Shown here one piece after another: positions 9,601 through 16,273 of a stretch of DNA of 64,000 bases. The position numbers were made by a program, and so were the translations under genes. The DNA lies in NCBI RefSeq assembly GCF_004153445.1, contig NZ_SDQC01000001.1, positions 620,001-684,000 of the forward strand. Direction: 5' to 3'. The stretch's first letter is position 1, and every line of letters starts with the position of its first letter. The DNA comes from Allopusillimonas soli (lineage in GTDB: Bacteria > Pseudomonadota > Gammaproteobacteria > Burkholderiales > Burkholderiaceae_B). The notes below the pieces were generated by a model. It was not told the origin of the DNA, made no database searches, and worked only from the letters and a program-made list of their open reading frames with translations.

Positions 9601-10644
9601 GTCGCCACCCATGCTTCTTGCGAGCAGACCCACCACACCGTCCGGTGCATCGCTTGTCTGTGTCAGGAATACGTCTACATTGCCGGTGTTCAGGAAACTT
9701 ATATCTGCGCCCGCCCCGCCCACGCCCATCGGGGGTTTACCGTGGCCTGTTGCATGGAAGCTGCCGTTGCCGCCAACTGCCTGAGCCGCAACGCCCCATG
9801 CTCGGGTTCCGCCTTGCAGATTCGATGCCGAGCTGCCCAATTTGACATCGGCGTAGTTGTCCATTTCAATGCTTTGAGTGTTTCCGCCGTTTCCGCCGTA
9901 ATAATCGATGAAGTCCGTGTAGTCGGCACCGCCGTTGCCACCACGGCTTTCCACCAAGGCCCCTGTCACGCCCGAATTCAAAATACCACCGGTAATAGTT
10001 ACCGCAGATGAGTTCTTTAGGGTTGTAGACCCGGCGTTTCCTCCATTGCCGCCGTTTTCTTTGTGGTCTGACTGGTTATAGCCATCGCCACCAACGCTGC
10101 TCACCCCGACCCCAGTCACCATGCCTGATGGCGTCGAGTTTCCAAGTGACAGGCTAACCGAGCCGCTTGTGATAAGCATGGCGCCCTGACCGTCTTGTCC
10201 ATCCCGATGATCGCTATCGTAGTCGTCGCCGTCCGCGCCATGACTTTCCACCATGATGCCGTTAAGTGGCGGCTCGCCACCATAGATCATTTCTTCGGAA
10301 CTGCCCAGGTCGGTCGTGACTTTACCCAAGCCAGTGTCGCCTATGTCGAAACTGGCAGTATTGGTTATTTGCTGTGGTAAATAGAGGTTGCTTAGCGTGA
10401 GCGCACCGCTCAGCGGAGAAGGTGCCGACAGGCTGCAAGTCATGATGCCGGAAACTAGTTTACAGTCGTAGCCCAGATCCGCGTGAGCGGCTGCCAGCGG
10501 CAATAGTGCACCCGATACGCACAGCAATATATGACCACGACGTCCCAGTGCGCGGACCAACGGCCGCAACACCAAGGGAGGGCTAACGGAGTGCGAGGAT
10601 ACATGGCATCGGCGAATATAACTTTGCTCGTTTGTTTGCTTCAT
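3679..10644 (-). CDS. Giant glycine-rich autotransporter (type Va secretion)
   Basis: 2321 residues. The N-terminus has a long basic leader followed by a hydrophobic stretch ending AAAHA near residue 55, a signal peptide with an extended n-region. The passenger consists of more than twenty degenerate repeats, each built around G-(I/V)-(L/V)-AQSIGGGGG-N-GG and spaced about 60-75 residues apart, the pattern of a long beta-helical surface adhesin. The last 280 or so residues form the autotransporter beta-barrel, ending in the outer-membrane signature ATWRF. Cysteines are scarce: one pair sits just after the signal peptide (YDCK and MTCS) and one pair at the start of the barrel (LSCPG and HDCVW). 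The start at 10644 has GGAAA upstream. It is divergent from an AraC gene. The likely role is adhesion, aggregation or biofilm formation; the ligand is unknown. Confidence 0.92.
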   Translation of the reverse strand: MKQTNEQSYIRRCHVSSHSVSPPLVLRPLVRALGRRGHILLCVSGALLPLAAAHADLGYDCKLVSGIMTCSLSAPSPLSGALTLSNLYLPQQITNTASFDIGDTGLGKVTTDLGSSEEMIYGGEPPLNGIMVESHGADGDDYDSDHRDGQDGQGAMLITSGSVSLSLGNSTPSGMVTGVGVSSVGGDGYNQSDHKENGGNGGNAGSTTLKNSSAVTITGGILNSGVTGALVESRGGNGGADYTDFIDYYGGNGGNTQSIEMDNYADVKLGSSASNLQGGTRAWGVAAQAVGGNGSFHATGHGKPPMGVGGAGADISFLNTGNVDVFLTQTSDAPDGVVGLLARSMGGDGGETTWKYDDGGAGGDSGFVTMTVGHEDLSAVTNINVGVNQSVSGTSAGILAQSIAGNGGSMDSDGGYGGNGGNAGGVTTNLYWVNLSATGDGVAGVTAYSRGGYGGSDSEDSYRVDGGNGGLSHDVTVTLQSKGSQDGQQTSVSTTGAEAIGIAAQSIGGYGGSAVKEAGIGQDGAQGKITADANSIVSTQGDYSIGMLAQSIGGGGGTGQDFTSSLPGGSGKGGNGGDGANAMIASSATVTTQGQYAHGMVAQSIGGSGGAGAMSDSLVSLGGAGGAGGTGGTVSISGASNVSTSGESAIGVIAQSIGGGGGSAGSASGLFSVGGSVNSSQSNDANSVSVAVNSVDTKGDGSIGILAQSIGGSGGNGGSAAGITAVGGSGSSGGSGGQVTVDVGTNISTIGEYALGVVAQSVGGGGGNGGSTLAISPGEPVATASIGGSAGAAGSGGKVTVQSTMDGTISTSGDGSIAVLAQSLGGGGGNGGSAELDGVQTPVTLVVGGKAGGGGGGGEVDATLSHHIVETQGIAAAGVIAQSIGGGGGNGGAAHNYTANVGIDIGVAVGGNGGNGGSGGIVNFQLDDMTISTAGVGSHGSNQAGNASIVRSDSYGIVAQSVGGGGGNGGSALDKSVVVAAPNPDGGGFAISSNVAVGGSGGEGGDGGNINVDLLEKTAIFTGGQGSHAVVAQSIGGGGGNGGGSNAMSTDVSIPTQSVDISAKVAVGGTGGSGGLGGNVNLAVGSSALIVTFDDTSNGILAQSIGGGGGNAGAGSSSSGGLSQGKTYSVSVGVGGGVGSGNVGGNIAASLDAGSVIQTYGSGSRGVVMHSVGGGGGAAQGTTVDLGGPVSVGGGSSADQSALDATNFSAAVGVSVGATGGSGGDGGSIKYVSQGSIATVGGDADGVLIQSIGGGGGLGGNAGADASAGPSSYKLPTTPDNPPPPSNDTNLGKYSLSVAVGGSGGASGKGGSVEVDYAGSIFTKGDHADAMVAQSIGGGGGVGGASTAKGAKGSSQAVIAVGGSGGAAGSGGNITLNMTSDPSNSQGTLYTVGDESYGLLAQSIGGGGGQGAVGSDIITKSTVKNPSIVLGWGGSGGNGGNGGTVNMNASNSGLWVYTSGYDSHGVVLQSIGGGGGTAAMSGASLSGTANNPQLKLQMGGGGRSGDSNGGDINVDSWMNINTTGDHAFGFVAQSIGGGGGIMSAGPGANVQSVNLAAPYTGSSQHGGNLTIALGNNDAGSASSDESPSAIATTGRGSHGMVLQSIAGGGGIGGDTANGPLALGWQDGVVAPSSGQVSGDISLTMGSGSTITTIGDGAYGVIAQSLSAPGGLGGNSTGSFAGTLSQAKGGSGGVSGGITMEMDGTVQVQGKDAWGVFAQTYDTESSMPKPVDITISGNLTGGTEASGPETGGAVWIDSPAASTITINTGGAVDGSQGYAAVQQTGSGSTSIVNHGSLKGNLVGKAASADSASSASLAVLGKPIFLSNFGTFSSADLVQGDIANQGHVFIGEPVGSDTMQVTGDFIQRSQGVLHVATDFVAKTTDLLSVGGRAQLDGKISIAASTLMPDRELTFLQAGILTPRAAVQGESPLFTYKTRQAGNSLNVSVDAAKFNEVSESYGVGSNLHALGQHLQDVWDRGSDEKFGTMFAALNRSAGKGSVSYANALNDLSLGVLAAPAALKQAGMISFSNSLLSCPGFKYASTRMGEHDCVWGRVSGNTTQMDSSGGTSGLKSDGVLYQMGAQRSIAPNWFVGVAGAYEHTSLHADDDRQHIKGDSGYLGVSLKYEDGPWTFAGALTGSYGSFDNTRNIDLMGVQAESDSRVISIGQRLRASYTHAMDRSYIKPFIDLDVMHTHMPSFDERGAGALNLHVEGVSKWSAIISPGVELGGRIDLKNGYILRPYASAEVSLSNTDKWDSRARFASAPTSADPFTSTLETGRVFGQVSAGIQVLSGKGMDVKLQYDGLLSSKVSSHSGSVKATWRF

Positions 10645-10865
10645 GGCGTTTCCAATTTATGACAAGCTGTGGCTTCCGCGTCTCGGGAATCAGCACCGCC
10701 TTGACAGCCTCAGACATCAAGACAGGCACGCACGTTATGGTCGAGCCAGCTGTAGGACCCGTCTATCGGTTTTGCGCCAAGGGCTATCGGAAAAACGCGC
10801 TTTTTCATTGCAACAGGGAGATTGTCCGGTACTATGTAAAGCACTCTGCATACAAGTGAAATCAA

Positions 10866-11861
10866 ATGATCGCCTCACTATTTGCCCAGGTGCCCTTCGA
10901 GCAGTATCGGATTGTGAACACGTCTGACGTTGACGAAGCGCGGCAGCAAATAGGCCAGGTGCTGAATTCTTACCGACTGCAAGTCGTCCGTGGGCGGATT
11001 CTTCACAGCCGACTGGACCTGCTTCCTTGCGGACGCCTGTCATTGATCAAGCTCAGGCACGGGTATGGAGCTGACATCAGCATCGACCCCGATTGTCAGT
11101 GCCTGGACGGCTATTACCTGCTGGTACTACCCACCCAGGGATTGGCGGAGTTTCATTTTGATGGGCGTCTCATAGAGGTTTCGCCGAATAAGGCCTTCCT
11201 CATCAGTCCCGACAGGCGGTTTCACTTCCAGGTCAGCCATGATTACGAACAGGTGCTCCTGCGCCTGGACCAGGCTGCCATCGCCGACGCTTGGCGTAGC
11301 CTGACGACACAAGAGCAGGCTCCCGAGATATGTTTCGATCCTGTGATCCCCCTGAGTGCAGCAGGCTGGCAAGCACTACTACCCATGCTGCAATGGGTGG
11401 TACGATGCGCGGGACTGAAGGGACAAAATCTCGCACAGGCAGCCTTACTGGCCCAAACCGAAATGCTGATCGCCACCACCCTGCTGCTACACCAACCGCA
11501 CAGTATGGCAGCCTACCTATGGCCAGCGCCCCCGCCATCCGTACCTCATGCCATCGGGCGCGCCCAAGCCTATATGCTTGAGCATCTGGGCGAGCACCTG
11601 CCGATTGCCATGGTCGCCAGCCAATGCGGCCTGTCGGTAAGGCGACTGCAGGCATTGTTCAAGGACGAATGCGGGCAATCTCCACTGCAATGGCTGCGCA
11701 TGCAACGTCTGCACGCCGTGCAGCAAGCGCTGTCGCAGGACGAAGCTGCCGGTAGAATCGGCGAAACCGCAGCACGTTTCGGTTTCACTCATCTCGGCGA
11801 GTTTTCCCGGGCGTACCGGCAGGCATTCGGAGAAACGCCGCAGCAGACGCGCAGCAGGTGA
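10866..11861 (+). CDS. AraC-family transcriptional regulator
   Basis: 331 residues. The first 200 or so form an AraC-binding-like cupin domain (LVLPTQGLAEFHFDG, then SPNKAFLISPDRRFHFQV). About residues 226-328 hold the two helix-turn-helix motifs (IAMVASQCGLSVRRLQALF, then IGETAARFGFTHLGEFSRAY) ending FGETPQQTR, the classic AraC/XylS signature. It is divergent from the giant autotransporter across a 221-base gap, so it may control that gene, and no other neighbour is an obvious target. The gap contains a small GAAAAA-CGCGC-TTTTTC repeat but no clear operator. Confidence 0.88.
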   Translation: MIASLFAQVPFEQYRIVNTSDVDEARQQIGQVLNSYRLQVVRGRILHSRLDLLPCGRLSLIKLRHGYGADISIDPDCQCLDGYYLLVLPTQGLAEFHFDGRLIEVSPNKAFLISPDRRFHFQVSHDYEQVLLRLDQAAIADAWRSLTTQEQAPEICFDPVIPLSAAGWQALLPMLQWVVRCAGLKGQNLAQAALLAQTEMLIATTLLLHQPHSMAAYLWPAPPPSVPHAIGRAQAYMLEHLGEHLPIAMVASQCGLSVRRLQALFKDECGQSPLQWLRMQRLHAVQQALSQDEAAGRIGETAARFGFTHLGEFSRAYRQAFGETPQQTRSR

Positions 11862-12072
11862 TGGGCCCAGGCCAGGCGCGTACATTACCACCCAAGCAGC
11901 GCAGGTAAGCCAAGATCAATCAGGGGTCTTGCCTCGGATGTGACCTCGCACAGATCATCCAGCAACGCCGTGTAGGCTAGCACGGCATCCCGGAAATTTG
12001 ACGTCTGGAGGAAAGTGACTGAGAGTGCCGACTTCAGTGTATGCCGCGAACAAAGCTGCCCCCCTCCTCCAA
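11862..12072. other. Intergenic region with a possible gene remnant
   Basis: About 210 bases between the AraC gene and the convergent DUF1772 gene. Read on the minus strand, the part around 11888-12050 gives a plausible protein tail (NFRDAVLAYTALLDDL, ending LGLPALLGW) with no start or upstream domain. I suspect a leftover C-terminus of an unidentified gene but cannot name it. Confidence 0.2.
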
Positions 12073-12558
12073 TCACCGAACAGAAATCACATAAATAAAC
12101 AGAATCATCGCCACAGTGGACGCGACAGTGCGTACGTGATTCCAGCGCGTCCAGTCCCGCAGATAATGCCCCCATACGTTCCCGCCGTCTGCACTGGCGG
12201 GATCCACTTTCGCAAGTGCGTTGTTGAGCGGAACATTGAATGCCATGGTGCAAATAAACATGCCCCCAATATAGATGACACCGCCGGCAAACGCTGCGAC
12301 CGATCCGGGTTGATGCCATTGGAACAGGGAGATAACCACAAGCATCAGGGCGACAAGGCTGCTGCCCAGGAACAGCGGCATGAAAAGCGAGCGCTGGATC
12401 ACAGCGTTGACCGAGTTCATTGCGGCCATGCCGGCCGGCGCTTCAACCCGGCCAAGTGCCCGCATGATGAACGTGGAGAATGAAAAATAGAGGCCGGCAA
12501 GCAGGCCGCAGCTTATCGCGGAGAACCAGAGCAAAATGGTGATGATCGCATGTGTCAT
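12073..12558 (-). CDS. DUF1772-family integral membrane protein
   Basis: 161 residues from the ATG at 12558, preceded by GGAAGG; an in-frame GTG five codons upstream is less likely. Four hydrophobic segments are visible at about residues 4-26, 54-76, 80-103 and 140-158. The conserved pattern of the family is present: LAGLYFSFSTFIMRAL near the N-terminus, AMNSVNAVIQRSLFMPLF in the middle, and a WTRWNHVRTVAS motif before the last helix. DUF1772 proteins are related to anthrone oxygenases, but bacterial members have no settled function. A truncated TetR gene lies immediately upstream in the same direction and may once have regulated it. Confidence 0.85.
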   Translation of the reverse strand: MTHAIITILLWFSAISCGLLAGLYFSFSTFIMRALGRVEAPAGMAAMNSVNAVIQRSLFMPLFLGSSLVALMLVVISLFQWHQPGSVAAFAGGVIYIGGMFICTMAFNVPLNNALAKVDPASADGGNVWGHYLRDWTRWNHVRTVASTVAMILFIYVISVR

Positions 12559-12582
12559 TGCCTTGCCTTCCACCTGTAGTGT

Positions 12583-12804
12583 TTATGCCCCGATACTGGC
12601 CTGGAACTGCCCGGTGACATACCCCACCAACAGTGCAAACAACTCATCGGCAAAACAATCATTATCCCGCAATCGCGCGTCCGTCTGCACAGCGCGATGC
12701 ACTGCCGATTCCAGCGCGCTCTCTACAAGCAGTGCCACCAGAACGGGTGAACGGTTTGGAGGAAGGCGATGGGAACTGATACAGCGACGCGCTGCTGGTT
12801 CCAC
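12583..12804 (-). pseudogene. C-terminal remnant of a TetR-family regulator
   Basis: The frame encodes 73 residues, of which the last 55 or so (VLVALLVESALESAVHRAV, then ADELFALLVGYVTGQF and a stop) look like the ligand-binding C-terminus of a TetR-type regulator. No helix-turn-helix is found upstream in any minus-strand frame. On the opposite strand, 12780-12905 encodes another protein-like tail (ALLVPHGYSHSAQLHSPYID and on to a stop), also without an N-terminus. The junction appears to be a deletion scar where two genes lost their 5' parts. The family call for the first fragment is moderate; the second is unidentified. Confidence 0.45.
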
Positions 12805-12933
12805 ACGGCTATTCCCACTCCGCGCAATTGCACTCGCCGTATATCGACATCCTGTTTATTACGCCCCAGGAAGGTAACGAAGAGTGGACAGAGCCGCATG
12901 CCTGAGCAATATTGGCCGGCTTGCCGTAGCTGC

Positions 12934-13656
12934 TCAACGGACTGTGGGCTTGCGCGTAACCCTTTTCTTCACTGATGGTCCATTCGTCTTCCTGGTAATA
13001 CGGCCCCGACCGCAAGACGGACGCACAACCAAGGGCAAGAAAATCTCATCGACCCAGGTCTTGCGCAACGCCTTGGGTGGCGCGGCTCGATGCATTAACG
13101 CGTAATGCCGTATCAAATCGGTCAAGAGCGACGCTACCGGTTTGCTTAGCTTGCTTTCATCGATTTCCTGGCGTTCGATGGCTCGACGCAGAATCGGGCC
13201 CACCATATCGCCTGCCCCATCACCCATGAGCGCCAGCCGCAGCGCATCGAGCGACGGGTAGCTTTCGCGGAATGCCTCGTTTAAAGAAACTGAAAGGCAA
13301 ATGCAGAGGACTGGGACAAGATCGCTAAGATGGTCGAGATACGTTAAAAGCTCTTGCCGGACACTCCCTTGATCCGGAATGTCTAAGGAGCGTTTGGCCA
13401 GCTGATATTGAATCGCCGCGACTGTAAGAGATGCTTTTCCGTCCCAGCGCCGTGCGAGCACTGAACGGCTTGTATGGGCACGAGCGGCGACCGTTTCCAT
13501 GGTTAAGCCACTGTAGCCATGTTCGGCAAGCTCGGCCCAGGCCGCTTCAATGATCGCCTTTTCCAGTTCAGCCCCGCGCCGGCGGGTTTTCGATGAGCTA
13601 AAGGCACACAATGATTCAAACTCCTGAAGATTTTTCTCCCAAGTGTACGCCTTCAT
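12934..13656 (-). CDS. TetR/AcrR-family transcriptional regulator
   Basis: 240 residues from the ATG at 13656, chosen because the TetR domain starts soon after it; longer in-frame extensions overlap the mipA-like gene. The helix-turn-helix lies at about residues 32-78, with ELAEHGYSGLTMETVAARA followed by TSRSVLARRWDGKASL, where the usual YYHFxxK is replaced by LARRWDGK. The C-terminal domain contains PVLCICLSVSLNEAF. The last 30 residues are strongly basic, which is unusual and may be read-through past an older stop. It follows the MipA-family gene in the same direction after 58 bases. Two matched palindromes in that gene's promoter are its likely operators. Confidence 0.85.
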   Translation of the reverse strand: MKAYTWEKNLQEFESLCAFSSSKTRRRGAELEKAIIEAAWAELAEHGYSGLTMETVAARAHTSRSVLARRWDGKASLTVAAIQYQLAKRSLDIPDQGSVRQELLTYLDHLSDLVPVLCICLSVSLNEAFRESYPSLDALRLALMGDGAGDMVGPILRRAIERQEIDESKLSKPVASLLTDLIRHYALMHRAAPPKALRKTWVDEIFLPLVVRPSCGRGRITRKTNGPSVKKRVTRKPTVR

Positions 13657-13714
13657 GTCCGAAAATAAACGCAGCTCAACACCCAGCGGTACGAGCATGC
13701 GTTTAGCGACTGTA

Positions 13715-14497
13715 TCAAAAGGTATAGGCGATGCCGACAACCCCCTGAAATTGCGATTCCCGCTTGACCAGAGGACTATCCGCCGCATCTCCCAACAATC
13801 GGCTCGCGCCCACGGCGCCGACCACGCTCCACCGCTTATTGATATCGTAGCTGACAGCCAGGCGGACGGACACGTCTCGAATGCCGGCGGAGGGGCTATA
13901 TTGCGCAAGCCCGGATCTAGCCGACTGATCCGCACTGATCCCATAATAACTGTCCATGTACTTGGCGTTGGCCCAGTTCACTGCAACACTGGGAATAAGC
14001 TTTAGACTGTCGGTGATCGCGTACGGGTACGACAGGCGCACGTTGGCCAATAACCCGCGCTCGCTCTTGGTGATGGCCTGGGTAACGGAGAGCGCAAGCT
14101 CAACATCCGCCAAGTGGGTGGAGACCGAAAGCCTTCCGCCAAGCGCATCCGATAGCTTGCCTATGCCATCGGGCACGTCTTCGCTGCGGTATCCGGACAT
14201 CCAGCTTACCCCAGCCCCCACTGTCAGGCTGGGCGTATCAATAATACTGAAACCCACGCCTTTGCCACTCTTCGCATAAAACCGTCCATATCGATAGTCC
14301 AGTATCGGGGCTGGCTGGACGTGGTATTCGTCTGAGCCAACGTAACGCGGCTCGACTGCGGCCCCCATACCCAGCTTGAAGTGATCGCCATCGCCAGCAT
14401 AGGCCGCCTGCGCGGCCGCCATCCCGCACAGGGCAAAAAAGATCTGATATTGCTTGAAGCGGCCGGAACGGGCCGGCACGGGACAAGATGATTTCAT
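13715..14497 (-). CDS. MipA/OmpV-family outer-membrane protein
   Basis: 260 residues from the ATG at 14497, with AGGAAGGG eight bases upstream; a longer frame to 14608 runs through the promoter and is rejected. A signal peptide ends AAYA near residue 34. The mature part opens with LGMGAAVEPRYVGSDEYHV, the typical MipA start, and ends VVGIAYTF, a C-terminal aromatic barrel signature. Family members act as scaffolds for murein-synthesising complexes or as outer-membrane proteins linked to drug or osmotic stress. Its promoter (TTGACT, 17 bases, TAAGAT) is overlapped by two palindromes, and a TetR gene follows downstream, so tight repression with induction by a small molecule is likely. Confidence 0.88.
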   Translation of the reverse strand: MKSSCPVPARSGRFKQYQIFFALCGMAAAQAAYAGDGDHFKLGMGAAVEPRYVGSDEYHVQPAPILDYRYGRFYAKSGKGVGFSIIDTPSLTVGAGVSWMSGYRSEDVPDGIGKLSDALGGRLSVSTHLADVELALSVTQAITKSERGLLANVRLSYPYAITDSLKLIPSVAVNWANAKYMDSYYGISADQSARSGLAQYSPSAGIRDVSVRLAVSYDINKRWSVVGAVGASRLLGDAADSPLVKRESQFQGVVGIAYTF

Positions 14498-14512
14498 GTG
14501 AAAGCCCTTCCT

Positions 14513-14540
14513 AAATAAGATACGAGATCGAATCTTATTT
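14513..14540. promoter_or_regulatory. Palindromic operator 1 over the -10 of the mipA-like promoter
   Basis: AAATAAGAT and its reverse complement ATCTTATTT flank a CGA-GA-TCG core, giving a nearly perfect 28-bp dyad. It covers the TAAGAT -10 element. Half-sites share AAGATAC or GATTC-type bases with operator 2, and the two centres are 42 bases apart, about four helical turns. Confidence 0.65.
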
Positions 14541-14560
14541 CGAAGCACTCCGTCAGTCAA
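14532..14560 (-). promoter_or_regulatory. Sigma70-type promoter of the mipA-like gene
   Basis: On the minus strand TTGACT (14560-14555) and TAAGAT (14537-14532) are separated by exactly 17 bases. The start codon lies about 35 bases downstream with a good Shine-Dalgarno sequence between them. The promoter sits between and within the two operators. Confidence 0.7.
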
Positions 14561-14578
14561 GATACATTTATGTATCTT
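14559..14578. promoter_or_regulatory. Palindromic operator 2 upstream of the mipA-like -35 element
   Basis: AAGATACATTTATGTATCTT has 9-bp arms around a 2-base centre. It abuts the -35 hexamer and shares the AAGATAC half-site with operator 1. Paired sites of this kind suit a TetR-family dimer, and the TetR gene two genes away is the natural candidate. Confidence 0.65.
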
Positions 14579-14727
14579 ATATAATTTCCTCTTCTTGCCT
14601 TGTTCCAAGCCTAAGATGCTTCGGTGACCGCCTTCCGCGCATGTTCTATTTCATCCGCACGCACAGCCTCGGATGATTTAAGATTGCCAATAGAAATTCG
14701 TAAAAAGGCACAGAATCGGAGAAGCGA

Positions 14728-15531
14728 GTGGCAAGCCATGCATTCAAGGTGAAACGAATCACAGATCTGGGCGTGGAGATAGTCGAGGCCGACTCCGACC
14801 GGCAATTCGTCCGGCATATGCACGACCATTTCGGCATTGGATTGGTCGTGCATGGAGCGCAGCGCTCGGCAAGTGGCCGCGGACAGGTGGAAGCGCACGC
14901 TGGCGATCTCATATCGGTCAATCCCGCCGAGGTGCATGATGGCAAGCCCATTGGGGATGGCGCCCGCCGCTGGCATATGCTGTACTTCAGCCCTCAGCTT
15001 ATCGCCGAGAATTTTGCGGATATGGCGGCAGACCTCGGTTCGCGCCCCTGTGAACTCGCTTATCCTGTATTACGCAACCGGCAGGCAACGGTACTGTTCG
15101 GCACCCTGTACCAGACCGCCACCCAGGCTGTGGAAAAAAGTAGCCAATTGCCGTTCGAAGAGAATCTATCGCTGCTGCTCGAACACATGTTGGATCACAC
15201 CGTGTCGAAACCGCCTGTGTCGGGTGCTGCCGCCAGCCGTGCCAAAGCCATGATCGATGATGATCCTCTGGCAGCAGTATCGCTGGCATCGCTGGCCAAG
15301 GAATCGGCGTTGAGCCGGTTTCAGCTTGTGCGTGCGTTTGCCCGCCTGACCGGGCTTACGCCCCATGCCTACCTGATTCAGCGGCGTATCCAGCGGGCGC
15401 GGCATCTTATCGCATCGGGTGTGCCACTGGCCGAGGCGTCGCATGCCAGCGGTTTCGCCGACCAGAGCCATATGACACGCCACTTCGTGCGCAGCTTTGG
15501 ATTCTCACCTGGCATATACGCACGGCAATAG
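14728..15531 (+). CDS. AraC-family regulator, probably of the adjacent LysE exporter
   Basis: 267 residues starting at a GTG (14728) behind GGAGAAG. The N-terminal cupin domain has the histidine-rich opening RHMHDHFGIGLVVHGAQ followed by GDLISVNPAEVHDGKP, typical of AraC_binding sensors. The DNA-binding half begins near residue 165 with SLASLAKESALSRFQLVRAF and ends with SHMTRHFVRSFGFSPGIY. The LysE exporter gene starts 80 bases downstream on the same strand, and AraC-LysE pairs are common in Proteobacteria. The regulator probably senses an amino acid or related amine and activates export. Confidence 0.88.
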   Translation: MASHAFKVKRITDLGVEIVEADSDRQFVRHMHDHFGIGLVVHGAQRSASGRGQVEAHAGDLISVNPAEVHDGKPIGDGARRWHMLYFSPQLIAENFADMAADLGSRPCELAYPVLRNRQATVLFGTLYQTATQAVEKSSQLPFEENLSLLLEHMLDHTVSKPPVSGAAASRAKAMIDDDPLAAVSLASLAKESALSRFQLVRAFARLTGLTPHAYLIQRRIQRARHLIASGVPLAEASHASGFADQSHMTRHFVRSFGFSPGIYARQ

Positions 15532-15611
15532 CGCCAGGCGCGCCCGCAATTTCATTCAAGAAAATATGAAGCGTCAAGCGCATAGTGCTCGAAAACAACC
15601 GCGCCACCGCA

Positions 15612-16223
15612 ATGAGCTTCGATTTTTTTCTTACATCCCTTGTGATTATTGCCGCTCCCGGAACGGGAGCACTCTATACAATGGCCGCCGGACTCTCCGA
15701 TGGCAAGCGCGCGAGCATCATTGCGGCCTTCGGCTGCACGCTGGGAATCGTCCCGCATATGCTGGCGGCCATCAGCGGCTTGGCGGCGCTGTTTCACACC
15801 AACGCCGCCGCTTTTCAGGTGCTTAAGTATCTGGGCACAGTATATTTGCTCTATATGGCCTGGACCATGTTCCGCCATCGCGGAATGCTAACCATCGATG
15901 GCCAGTCAAATATTAAAAGCGCTCGCCAATTAGTTGTTTCAGCCGTCCTGATCAATCTGCTGAACCCAAAGCTATCGGTTTTCTTTCTGGCTTTCTTGCC
16001 TCAATTCATCGGAACAGAGGAGGCTGCTCCCATAGCACGCATGCTGGTGTTGAGTTTGGTTTTCATGACCCTGACTTTTGTGATCTTTGCCGGCTATGGC
16101 ACCGCCGCCGCAACCCTTCGGCGGCACGTGCTGGCCAATCCATCCGTCCAGGTCTGGATACGACATGGTTTTGCCATCGCATTGGCCGGATTGGCATTAC
16201 AACTTGCATTGGCGGAACGCTAG
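15612..16223 (+). CDS. LysE/RhtB-family amino acid exporter
   Basis: 203 residues from the ATG at 15612; an upstream in-frame GTG would only add a polar leader. The LysE opening is seen (FFLTSLVIIAAPGTGALYTM, where the family usually has PGPxxL), then GCTLGIVPHMLAAISGLAAL, LKYLGTVYLLYMAWTMFR, LINLLNPKLSVFFLAFLPQF and a final hydrophobic helix. About six membrane spans are predicted by eye. It should export an amino acid or homoserine lactone-like molecule with proton exchange. It lies just downstream of an AraC gene that likely controls it. Confidence 0.9.
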   Translation: MSFDFFLTSLVIIAAPGTGALYTMAAGLSDGKRASIIAAFGCTLGIVPHMLAAISGLAALFHTNAAAFQVLKYLGTVYLLYMAWTMFRHRGMLTIDGQSNIKSARQLVVSAVLINLLNPKLSVFFLAFLPQFIGTEEAAPIARMLVLSLVFMTLTFVIFAGYGTAAATLRRHVLANPSVQVWIRHGFAIALAGLALQLALAER

Positions 16224-16273
16224 CGGGCTTATGCCGCATGCCATTCGAGGAAGTAGCCTTGGGGGAAAGCCCC

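Noticed and set aside
5552-9784. Proline-rich plus-strand frames inside the autotransporter gene, such as 8246-8863
   Set aside because: They are the antisense reading of glycine-rich repeats (GGN codons read as CCN) and have no independent signals.
3679-10644. Possible CRISPR or simple tandem repeat array
   Set aside because: The repeats are degenerate, in frame and encode glycine-rich protein units with no spacer pattern.
12809-13015. Short frame between the TetR remnant and the intact TetR gene
   Set aside because: It has no Shine-Dalgarno sequence, overlaps the end of the TetR gene and shows no protein-like pattern.
14498-14608. Longer start of the mipA-like gene at 14608
   Set aside because: It would place coding sequence over the promoter and both operators, and the ATG at 14497 begins a clear signal peptide with a strong ribosome site.
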